From Syntrophaceae bacterium UBA1411 (GTDB taxonomy: Bacteria > Desulfobacterota > Syntrophia > Syntrophales > Smithellaceae), in NCBI GenBank assembly GCA_002304995.1, contig DBPV01000066.1:4845-10510 (forward strand): a stretch of 5,666 bases of DNA. The letters run 5' to 3'. The notes beneath the pieces are model-generated. The model did no database searches and was not told the DNA's origin. It saw only the letters and a list, made by a program, of their open reading frames with translations. A program made the position numbers and the translations under genes. The first letter of the stretch is position 1. Each line of letters begins with the position of its first letter. Below, in pieces: positions 1-5,292 of the stretch.

Positions 1-698
1 TGCAGCGCGCCTACGACCAGATTTTGCACGACGTCTGCCTGCAGCAGCTTCCGGTCGTCTTTGCCGTCGACCGCGCCGGCATCGTCGGCGAAGACGGCTC
101 GACGCACCAGGGGCTTTTCGACTGTTCCTACCTGCGAAATCTTCCCGGCCTGATCATGATGGCCCCGAAAGATGAAAACGAACTGAGGCACATGCTGAAA
201 ACCGCCCTTGCATGCGCGGCGCCCGTTTCCATCCGCTATCCACGCGGCAAGGGCCTAGGTGTTCTTCTGGACGGAGAAGCGGCCGTTCTGCCGATCGGGC
301 AGGGCGAAGTGCTGCACGAGGGCTCCGATCTGGCCATTGTCGCTCTGGGGGCAACCGTTCTGCCGGCGCTCGCGGCCGCCCGCCGCCTGGCGGAAGAGGG
401 GATCGGTGTGCGGGTGATCAACGCCCGCTTCATCAAACCCCTCGACAAAGAGCTGCTGCTGGCGGCGGCCTCCGCCACGGGCAAAATACTCACCGTCGAG
501 GAAAATGTGCTGGCCGGCGGCTTCGGCAGCGCACTCCTGGAGCTTTTCGCCGAAAACGGCGTCGCGGGGGTGCAGGTCCGCCGGCTGGGCATCCGGGATC
601 AGTTTGTCGAACATGCGACGCAAGCCGAGCTGCGCGCGATCCACGATATCGATGAGGCAGGCATCCTGGCCGCGGCCAGGGGCATGCTGCGGCAATAG
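1..698 (+). CDS. dxs: 1-deoxy-D-xylulose-5-phosphate synthase, C-terminal part (5' truncated by window edge)
   Basis: This is the C-terminal 231 residues of DXS; the first complete codon is at base 3 and the start lies outside the window. DXS is a thiamine-diphosphate enzyme that condenses pyruvate and glyceraldehyde-3-phosphate to DXP, the entry step of the cytosolic MEP pathway. The visible part begins in the transketolase pyrimidine-binding domain with QRAYDQILHDV, then DRAGIVGEDGSTHQGLFD (local residues 23-40, with the family's conserved His at local 35) and SYLRNLPGLIMMAPKDENE. IRYPRG follows, and the transketolase C-terminal domain runs from about local residue 105 to the end (VINARFIKPLD, VEENVLAGGFGSA). 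The usual Pro or Gln before THQG is Ser here, a position that varies in the family. The stop is TAG at 696-698, 32 bases before the EcsC-family gene. IspH, the last enzyme of the same pathway, is encoded about 1.6 kb downstream. Identification is very secure. Confidence 0.97.
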   Translation, partial: QRAYDQILHDVCLQQLPVVFAVDRAGIVGEDGSTHQGLFDCSYLRNLPGLIMMAPKDENELRHMLKTALACAAPVSIRYPRGKGLGVLLDGEAAVLPIGQGEVLHEGSDLAIVALGATVLPALAAARRLAEEGIGVRVINARFIKPLDKELLLAAASATGKILTVEENVLAGGFGSALLELFAENGVAGVQVRRLGIRDQFVEHATQAELRAIHDIDEAGILAAARGMLRQ

Positions 699-715
699 CG
701 AAAGGCGCGTCTTGC

Positions 716-722
716 GGAGAGG
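716..722 (+). promoter_or_regulatory. Ribosome binding site of the EcsC-family gene
   Basis: GGAGAGG lies 8 bases before the ATG at 731. This favours that start over the second in-frame ATG at 737, for which the spacing would be 14 bases. Confidence 0.6.
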
Positions 723-730
723 AACGGCGA

Positions 731-1510
731 ATGCCCATGACCCGAGAAGATATCGACGATCTGCGCGTCGCAAAACATCTGCTGGAAAATCCGGGCCTCG
801 CCGCCCGGCTGACGAACGTGATCGGCATGCCTTTTGAAAAAGCCTTTAACTATCTGCCGGAAAAATGGGCGAAGACCGTTCAGGAGATCACACGGAAATC
901 GCTGCGGCAGGCCCTCGCCGTCGCCCTGCGGACGCTCGGCGCGGCGGACAGACGGGCGCCCCGAAACACGCTGCACAAGTGGCTGGCCGTGACCTCGGGC
1001 GGCATCGGGGGCGCTTTCGGCCTGCCGGCCCTAGCCGTCGAGCTGCCGGTCACCACCGTGATCATGCTGCGCGCGATCGCGGATATCGCCCGCAGCGAGG
1101 GCGAAAATATCGAAACGGTCGACGCGCAGCTGGCCTGCCTGGAGGTCTTTGCCCTGGGCGGCAGTTCGGAGGGGGACAATGCCGCCGAGAGCGGCTACTA
1201 TGCGATCCGGGCGCTGCTGGCCAGACAGGTGTCGGAAGCGGCAAAATACCTGCTGGAAAAGGGACTCGCCGAAGAGGGAGCGCCGGTGCTGGTGCGCCTG
1301 CTGGCCTCCGTCGCCTCGCGCTTCGGCGTCACCGTGTCGCAAAAGGCGGCCGCGTCCGCCGTTCCCGTCATCGGCGCGGCCGGCGGCGCGCTCATCAATT
1401 CGATTTTCATGGATCACTTTCAGAGCATGGCCCGGGGACACTTCGTCATCCGGCGCCTGGAGAGGATCTACGGAGAAGATGCGGTCCGAAAAGCCTATGC
1501 CGGACTTTAA
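731..1510 (+). CDS. EcsC family protein
   Basis: A 259-residue protein whose sequence style matches the EcsC family, named after the third gene of the Bacillus ecsABC locus; its biochemical role is not established. The N-terminal region (residues 5-85) is helical and charged. Next comes a Gly-rich hydrophobic stretch at about 84-118 (LAVTSGGIGGAFGLPALAVE, then PVTTVIMLRAIADIARSEGE), followed by ALGG at 141-144. A second Gly/Ala-rich hydrophobic segment sits at about 198-225 (KAAASAVPVIGAAGGALIN), then the typical C-terminal helix with RGHFVIRRLERIYG. There is no signal peptide and no classical long transmembrane helix, though the two hydrophobic segments could associate with membrane. No catalytic motif is evident. 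It lies 32 bases after dxs and 10 bases before tlyA, so it is probably co-transcribed with both. Family assignment is from memory of the conserved pattern and could be confirmed by a profile search (Pfam EcsC). Function here is unknown. Confidence 0.85.
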   Translation: MPMTREDIDDLRVAKHLLENPGLAARLTNVIGMPFEKAFNYLPEKWAKTVQEITRKSLRQALAVALRTLGAADRRAPRNTLHKWLAVTSGGIGGAFGLPALAVELPVTTVIMLRAIADIARSEGENIETVDAQLACLEVFALGGSSEGDNAAESGYYAIRALLARQVSEAAKYLLEKGLAEEGAPVLVRLLASVASRFGVTVSQKAAASAVPVIGAAGGALINSIFMDHFQSMARGHFVIRRLERIYGEDAVRKAYAGL

Positions 1511-1520
1511 ACCGGAACCC

Positions 1521-2285
1521 ATGAAACAAAAGAAGCCGCCCAAAATGCGCCTCGACGCCCTGCTGGTGGAGCAGGGCCTCGCGCCGACGCCGGAAAAAGC
1601 GCGCGCACTCATTTTGTCCGGAGCGGTTATGCTGAACGCAACCCGGATGGATAAAGCCGGCGCGCTCGTTGCGGCCGACGCGACCGTGACCGTTAAAGGA
1701 GAAGACTCTCCCTTCGTCAGCCGCGGCGGTCTCAAGCTGCAAGGCGCCCTTGATGCTTTTGCGCTTGAGGTCGCAGGTCTGGTCGCTCTCGACGTCGGCG
1801 CTTCCACCGGCGGTTTCACCGACTGCCTGCTTCAGGCAGGAGCGAAAAAGGTGTATGCCGTGGATGTCGGCTACGGCCAGCTGGCCTGGAAGCTGCGGGA
1901 AGATCCGCGCGTGGTCGTTCGGGAGAGGACCAACATCCGCCATTACGACGGAGCGGACCTGGCCGAAAAGCCGGATCTGGCGGTCATCGACGTTTCCTTC
2001 ATTTCTCTTAAAACCGTCTTGCCCGCCGTGCTGCCGCTTCTGACGGAAGACGGACGGATTCTCGCGCTCATCAAGCCGCAGTTCGAAGCAGCCCGGGAAG
2101 AGGTCGGCAAAAACGGCGTGGTGGAAGACGACGCCGTTCATGAACGGGTGATCGAAGAGATCCGGAGTTTCTTTGTAGCGGCCAACCTTGCGGTGGCGGG
2201 CACCTGCGCGTCCGTCCTGCGGGGACCGGCGGGCAATAGAGAATTTTTTATCCTGGCGCAAAAGACCCGAAAAGATGGAAATTAA
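1521..2285 (+). CDS. tlyA: TlyA family rRNA (cytidine-2'-O)-methyltransferase
   Basis: A 254-residue TlyA/hemolysin-A family protein. Characterised relatives 2'-O-methylate cytidines in 16S and/or 23S rRNA using S-adenosylmethionine; the old haemolysin name reflects a second reported activity. An S4 RNA-binding domain occupies about residues 9-65 (MRLDALLVEQGL, ARALILSGAVMLN). The linker SRGGLKL (67-73) leads into an FtsJ-like methyltransferase domain with SAM motif I DVGASTGGFTDCLLQ (91-105), AVDVGYGQLAW, DVSFISLK, IKPQFE and the terminal GPAGNREFF. The K-D-K-E tetrad is visible as K72, D157, K185 and E241, all shifted by +3 from the numbering I recall for Mycobacterium tuberculosis TlyA. 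The ATG at 1521 gives a typical family length but has only a weak ribosome site. In-frame ATGs at 1479 and 1497 overlap the EcsC-family gene and cannot be excluded. The end overlaps the next gene by 11 bases, consistent with translational coupling. Confidence 0.94.
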   Translation: MKQKKPPKMRLDALLVEQGLAPTPEKARALILSGAVMLNATRMDKAGALVAADATVTVKGEDSPFVSRGGLKLQGALDAFALEVAGLVALDVGASTGGFTDCLLQAGAKKVYAVDVGYGQLAWKLREDPRVVVRERTNIRHYDGADLAEKPDLAVIDVSFISLKTVLPAVLPLLTEDGRILALIKPQFEAAREEVGKNGVVEDDAVHERVIEEIRSFFVAANLAVAGTCASVLRGPAGNREFFILAQKTRKDGN

Positions 2286-4011
2286 GCTTGCCAAGACAGC
2301 CGGATTCTGCATGGGCGTCCGCCGCGCGGTGGACACGGTCCTCGAGGTCGCGCAGCACGAAAAGGGCCGGCGCATTTACACCTACGGCCCGCTCATCCAC
2401 AATCCGCAGACCATCGAAGTTCTGAAGCGCCGCGGCATCATCGCCGTCGGGAGCATCGACGAAATTCCCGACAGAGATCAGGCGGTGCTGATCATCCGGG
2501 CGCACGGCATCCCCCCCGGAGAAAGAAAAAAAATCAAGGCCAGCGGCGTCAAAATCATCGACGCCACCTGCCCCAAGGTGGGCTACGTCCAGGCCATCAT
2601 CAAAAAGCATGCGGCGCTGGGCTACACCGTCGTCATTGCGGGCGACCGCGAACATCCGGAAGTGGACGGTTTACTGGGCTATGCCGGGGAATGCGGCACG
2701 GTCGTGGCGACGCTCGAAGACGCGGAAAAGCTGCCGCCCCTGGAAAAGGTCTGCCTGGTCGCGCAAACCACGCAGGACACGGAGCATTACCGGCGCATTG
2801 TCGAAAAGATCCGCCAAAAGAGTCCGCAGGCGGTCGTCTTCGATACGATCTGCTCCTCCACGGAAAAAAGACAGGAGGACATCATCAGTCTGGCCAGGGA
2901 CATGGACGCCGTTTTCGTGGTCGGAGGAAAAAACAGCGCCAACACCTGCCGTCTGGCGGACTTGTCGCGCAAACAGGACACGCCGACATACCATATTGAA
3001 ACGGCCGACGAAATTCAGGATGCGGATTTGCGGCCCTTCCGCAGCATCGGCGTTTCCGCCGGCGCCTCCACTCCCAACTGGATCATCGACCAGGTCATGG
3101 ACAGGATCGCGGAGGTCCATCCCAGCTCCTTTCCCCGGCTGGGACTGCTGCTCAAAGTCTGGCTCTGGGCGGTCCGAACCGACGTTTATTCAGCCGTCGG
3201 CGCAGCCTGCCTGACCCTGGCGGGCCTGTATCTGCAAAAGCTTCCGCCGGCCCCAACGCCGGCGGCCGTGGCGGCTTTTTTCGTTTTCGCCATGCACGTG
3301 CTCAACCGCCTGACCGCGGGCAAGCAGTCGCGGCTGATCGGCTCCTTCCGGGAGCAATCCTATCTGCGCTATGAAAAAATTTACACCCTGGCGGCCGTCG
3401 CCTCGCTTCTGGTTGCCCTCCTTTTATCGCTGGCCGCCCACTGGCCGTCTTTCGTCCTGCTTTTCTTCATGTCCCTGGCCGGAGGCCTCTACAACATGAA
3501 AATCATGCCGGGAAACCGCCGCTTCCAGCGTCTGCGCGACATTCCCGGATCAAAAAACTTTTTTACCGCCGCGGCCTGGGGCATCGTGACGGCTGTTTTG
3601 CCCGCCCTGCAGGGAGGCGGCAGTATCAGCCCCGGCATGGCGGTTGCTTTTTTCTTCACCTTCGGCCTGGTTTTTACCCGTTCGGCCATGTCCGATATTC
3701 TGGATATCCAAAGCGACAAACTCCTGGGGCGCGAAACGATTCCCGTCATGATCGGCCAGGAAAAAACACAAGGGGCGTTAAAAGCGATTCTTCTAATCTT
3801 ATTGGTGTTTTTGCTTGCGGCGCATCCGGCCGGCTGGAGCTCCGCGCTCGGCTACTTCCTGGTGCCGTGTATATTATATATATGGATTTGTTTCAGACTT
3901 TGTGATAGAAGGGCGGGGCTTTCGGGGGCGGTTGTGGAAGGCCTTCTGGAAACAAGCTATATCATTGCCGGTTTTGCCGTTCTGGGGTGGCTGGCCGTAT
4001 GGGGTGTTTAA
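2275..4011 (+). CDS. ispH: Fusion: 4-hydroxy-3-methylbut-2-enyl diphosphate reductase (IspH) + UbiA-superfamily prenyltransferase-like membrane domain
   Basis: A 578-residue protein, about twice the usual IspH length (near 280-320). Residues 1-282 are a full IspH, which reduces HMBPP to IPP and DMAPP with a [4Fe-4S] cluster. Cluster ligands are C12 (GFCMGVRRAVD), C99 (DATCPKV) and C193 (TICSST). H42, H77, H127 with E129 (EHPEV), T165/T166 and the diphosphate-site residues S221, N223 and S265 (GASTP) are present; the second Ser of the usual S-S-N triad is Ala222. After a linker of only about five residues (HPSSF), residues 288-578 hold some nine hydrophobic segments like UbiA-family prenyltransferases. 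The second Asp motif is intact (D474, D477, D481, then GRETIPVMIG). The first motif, normally NDxxDxxxD, reads N344 with all three Asp absent. RDIPGSKNF (421-429) lies between. The frame has no stop at the junction. ATG 2275 is the canonical IspH start; it lacks a strong ribosome site and overlaps tlyA, suggesting coupled translation. The IspH half is secure; the UbiA half is secure as a superfamily member, but its substrate is unknown. Confidence 0.93.
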   Translation: MEIKLAKTAGFCMGVRRAVDTVLEVAQHEKGRRIYTYGPLIHNPQTIEVLKRRGIIAVGSIDEIPDRDQAVLIIRAHGIPPGERKKIKASGVKIIDATCPKVGYVQAIIKKHAALGYTVVIAGDREHPEVDGLLGYAGECGTVVATLEDAEKLPPLEKVCLVAQTTQDTEHYRRIVEKIRQKSPQAVVFDTICSSTEKRQEDIISLARDMDAVFVVGGKNSANTCRLADLSRKQDTPTYHIETADEIQDADLRPFRSIGVSAGASTPNWIIDQVMDRIAEVHPSSFPRLGLLLKVWLWAVRTDVYSAVGAACLTLAGLYLQKLPPAPTPAAVAAFFVFAMHVLNRLTAGKQSRLIGSFREQSYLRYEKIYTLAAVASLLVALLLSLAAHWPSFVLLFFMSLAGGLYNMKIMPGNRRFQRLRDIPGSKNFFTAAAWGIVTAVLPALQGGGSISPGMAVAFFFTFGLVFTRSAMSDILDIQSDKLLGRETIPVMIGQEKTQGALKAILLILLVFLLAAHPAGWSSALGYFLVPCILYIWICFRLCDRRAGLSGAVVEGLLETSYIIAGFAVLGWLAVWGV

Positions 4012-4028
4012 CGGACAACGCACGGAAT

Positions 4029-4034
4029 AAGGAG
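4029..4034 (+). promoter_or_regulatory. Ribosome binding site of the lipoprotein gene
   Basis: AAGGAG sits 9 bases before the ATG at 4044. It selects that start over the in-frame upstream start at 3987, and that choice also produces a proper signal peptide. Confidence 0.75.
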
Positions 4035-4043
4035 TACAAGATC

Positions 4044-4634
4044 ATGGTGAGAAAATACTTTCTGCGATTGATTCTGGCCGCGGCCGTTTTGAGCCTTGCG
4101 GCATGCGGCGGTTTGCGTTTTTCTCAACTCGATCCGGCAGCGAAGGATTACCATCCGAAGCGGATCGCCGTGTTTCCCGCGGACGTCGGAACCTATGAGG
4201 AAGCGCGCGCCCATATTGAACAGATCGTGCCGGGCGTGCTGATCGATACGAAATGGTTTACCGACGTGATCGATACGCCCAGCTTAAACCGCCAGATTCA
4301 GGCCAACGACGAGCTCCGCAGGGCGACGACGGAATATCTGTCCAAGCTGCAGACGCTCAACTATTCGGATCCCCTGCTCTGCCGGAAAATCGGCGAGCTC
4401 ACCAAGACCGACGGTTTGCTGCTGGTCGCCGTGGATTTCTGGAATTACACCGTCGAAAAAGACGATAAACTGGCCAAGGTCAGCATCGGCCTGAAACTGA
4501 TTGACACGGCCAGCGGAAAAACCATGTGGAAGGCGGGTCACCACCTGGGCAAAACCTACATCCTGATCAAACCGGATCTCGCTGATGTCGCCCGCTCCGT
4601 CGTCAAGGAGATGGTGGAGGAAATGCCGCATTGA
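4044..4634 (+). CDS. Small lipoprotein, possibly GNA1162/DUF799- or CsgG/LpoB-like
   Basis: A 196-residue predicted lipoprotein of unknown function. The signal peptide has a basic N-region (MVRKYFLR), a hydrophobic core (LILAAAVLSLAA) and the lipobox L18-A19-A20 before C21. Residue +2 is Gly rather than Asp, which in Gram-negative bacteria favours sorting to the outer membrane. The mature part opens with KRIAVFPADV (39-48), a strand typical of the TolB-N/CsgG/LpoB-like and GNA1162 (DUF799) group. A helical middle follows (about 80-120), then TDGLLLVAVDFWNYTVEKDD (122-141) and VSIGLKLIDTASGKTMWKAG (146-165), resembling the 'variant of X is in the cell, compare to lipid-anchored partner' strands of those families, where an LVDxxTGxxLW-type hairpin is usual. 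The family call is tentative and comes from pattern resemblance alone. It lies 32 bases after the IspH fusion and 36 bases before nfu, so it is probably in the same operon, with no evident functional link. Confidence 0.8.
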   Translation: MVRKYFLRLILAAAVLSLAACGGLRFSQLDPAAKDYHPKRIAVFPADVGTYEEARAHIEQIVPGVLIDTKWFTDVIDTPSLNRQIQANDELRRATTEYLSKLQTLNYSDPLLCRKIGELTKTDGLLLVAVDFWNYTVEKDDKLAKVSIGLKLIDTASGKTMWKAGHHLGKTYILIKPDLADVARSVVKEMVEEMPH

Positions 4635-4670
4635 CGGCCGAGACGAAACCTTATACTCTGGAGACCCTTT

Positions 4671-4892
4671 ATGAAAGAAGATGTACAAAAAGCGATCGAC
4701 AAGGTAAGACCCGGTTTGCAAGCCGACGGCGGAGATGTGGAACTGGTGGACGTGACGCCGGACGGCGTGGTTAAAGTCAAGCTGACGGGCGCCTGCCACG
4801 GCTGCCCGATGGCGCAGATGACCCTGAAAATGGGCATCGAGAAAATCATCAAACAGCAGGTGCCTGCCGTTCGGGAGGTTGTGGCTGTTTAA
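4671..4892 (+). CDS. Stand-alone Nfu (NifU C-terminal domain) Fe-S carrier protein
   Basis: A 73-residue protein consisting only of the NifU C-terminal (Nfu) domain. Members bind a labile [4Fe-4S] cluster, usually between two subunits, through a CxxC motif and pass it to client proteins. The sequence shows the family hallmarks in order: RPGLQADGGDVELVDV (13-28), VKVKLTGACHGCPMAQMTLK (34-53) with the cluster cysteines C42 and C45, and a C-terminal helix GIEKIIKQQVPAV. The NifU N-terminal scaffold domain and the degenerate A-type domain of NfuA are absent; this short form is common in bacteria. GGAG at 4660-4663 lies 7 bases before the ATG. It is placed between the IspH fusion and a 2[4Fe-4S] ferredoxin, both Fe-S proteins and plausible recipients, which is inference from context. 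Confidence 0.95.
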   Translation: MKEDVQKAIDKVRPGLQADGGDVELVDVTPDGVVKVKLTGACHGCPMAQMTLKMGIEKIIKQQVPAVREVVAV

Positions 4893-4894
4893 TC

Positions 4895-4910
4895 GCCGGC
4901 TCCGGCCGGC
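4895..4910 (+). other. Intercistronic hairpin with UNCG-type tetraloop
   Basis: GCCGGC (4895-4900) and GCCGGC (4905-4910) are perfect inverted copies flanking TCCG, so the RNA would form a six-pair, all-G/C stem capped by a C(UCCG)G loop of the stable UNCG class. It begins two bases after the nfu stop. The next T run (4924-4928) is 13 bases beyond the stem, so it is a poor intrinsic terminator. It is more likely an mRNA-stabilising or processing element, or a weak attenuator, before the ferredoxin gene. Confidence 0.5.
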
Positions 4911-4931
4911 CAACGCGTTAAAATTTTTGTC

Positions 4932-4938
4932 AAAGGAG
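4932..4938 (+). promoter_or_regulatory. Ribosome binding site of the ferredoxin gene
   Basis: AAAGGAG lies 11 bases before the ATG at 4950, in an AT-rich leader. It is a strong match to the anti-Shine-Dalgarno sequence, as expected for an abundant small protein. Confidence 0.7.
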
Positions 4939-4949
4939 AGTTTTAAAAC

Positions 4950-5129
4950 ATGGCCTATGTGATTACAGACGAATGCATTGCCTGCGGCTCATGCGAGGAT
5001 GAATGTCCTGTGGAAGCCATTTCGGAAGGCGAGGACAAGTACGTGATTGATCCCAAACTGTGCACGGACTGCGGCGCCTGCTGCGATCAGTGTCCGGTGG
5101 AGGCGATCGTTCCCGGAGAAGAAAAATAG
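4950..5129 (+). CDS. 2[4Fe-4S] ferredoxin (clostridial type)
   Basis: A complete 59-residue ferredoxin, short enough to be missed by length cut-offs. It is a soluble low-potential electron carrier. It starts MAYVITDEC and has two classic cluster motifs: C9, C12, C15 with C19 (CIACGSCEDECP) and C38, C41, C44 with C48 (CTDCGACCDQCP). The two halves repeat each other (ECPVEAI and QCPVEAI), as in the bacterial 2[4Fe-4S] family. An extra cysteine, C45, sits directly after C44. The protein is acidic and has no signal peptide or added domain. It follows nfu by 57 bases and is followed by a terminator-like hairpin, so it seems to be the last gene of the unit. In this setting it could supply electrons to IspH or other low-potential enzymes; that role is inference. 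Confidence 0.96.
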   Translation: MAYVITDECIACGSCEDECPVEAISEGEDKYVIDPKLCTDCGACCDQCPVEAIVPGEEK

Positions 5130-5154
5130 TCTTTTCAGTCGAAACATTCTGCTG

Positions 5155-5200
5155 GGGAAATGTCCGGCCTCACGGGCGGATTTTTCCCTTGCTCTTTTTT
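5155..5200 (+). terminator. Rho-independent-type terminator after the ferredoxin gene
   Basis: GGGAAA (5155-5160) pairs with TTTCCC (5183-5188). Inside it, TCCGGCC (5163-5169) pairs with GGGCGGA (5174-5180) with one G-G mismatch around a TCAC loop; a G-U pair and a T-T mismatch join the two stems. The hairpin is followed by TTGCTCTTTTTTAAT. It starts 25 bases after the ferredoxin stop and probably ends the upstream transcription unit. The rest of the gap up to tmk (5201-5292) shows no gene and no promoter I would defend, although tmk would need one if termination is efficient. Confidence 0.65.
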
Positions 5201-5292
5201 AATATCCCAGTCTGCGGCAACGGATTCTTCATCAGACGGCTTGCCGGAAATCTGCCCGCATCCGTCGGAACCGGACGCCGGGAGAACCGACC

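Noticed and set aside
1149..1520. N-terminal extension of tlyA back to base 1149
   Set aside because: The extension is Arg/Ala/Cys-rich shadow translation of the EcsC-family gene; the family normally starts a few residues before the RLD of the S4 domain.
1031..1819. Antisense open frame of 262 codons opposite the EcsC-family gene and tlyA
   Set aside because: It spans the junction of two real + strand genes, has low-complexity composition and no recognisable domain.
2188..2274. 29-codon N-terminal extension of the IspH fusion
   Set aside because: It overlaps tlyA in another frame, and IspH canonically starts just before KLAKTAGFCMGVRRAV, matching the ATG at 2275.
1446..2375. Long antisense open frame of 309 codons opposite tlyA
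   Set aside because: It lies opposite a gene with secure motifs, matches no family I know, and is Arg/Gly/Ala-rich in the way expected of a shadow frame in GC-rich DNA.
3097..3140. Separate internal start for the UbiA-like half
   Set aside because: An in-frame ATG exists at 3097 but it lies inside the last IspH helix and has no good ribosome site; a single fused product is the simpler reading.
3870..3885. -10-like TATATT/TATATA in the fusion gene as a definite promoter
   Set aside because: No convincing -35 hexamer lies 16-18 bases upstream, so it is mentioned only as an AT-rich oddity.
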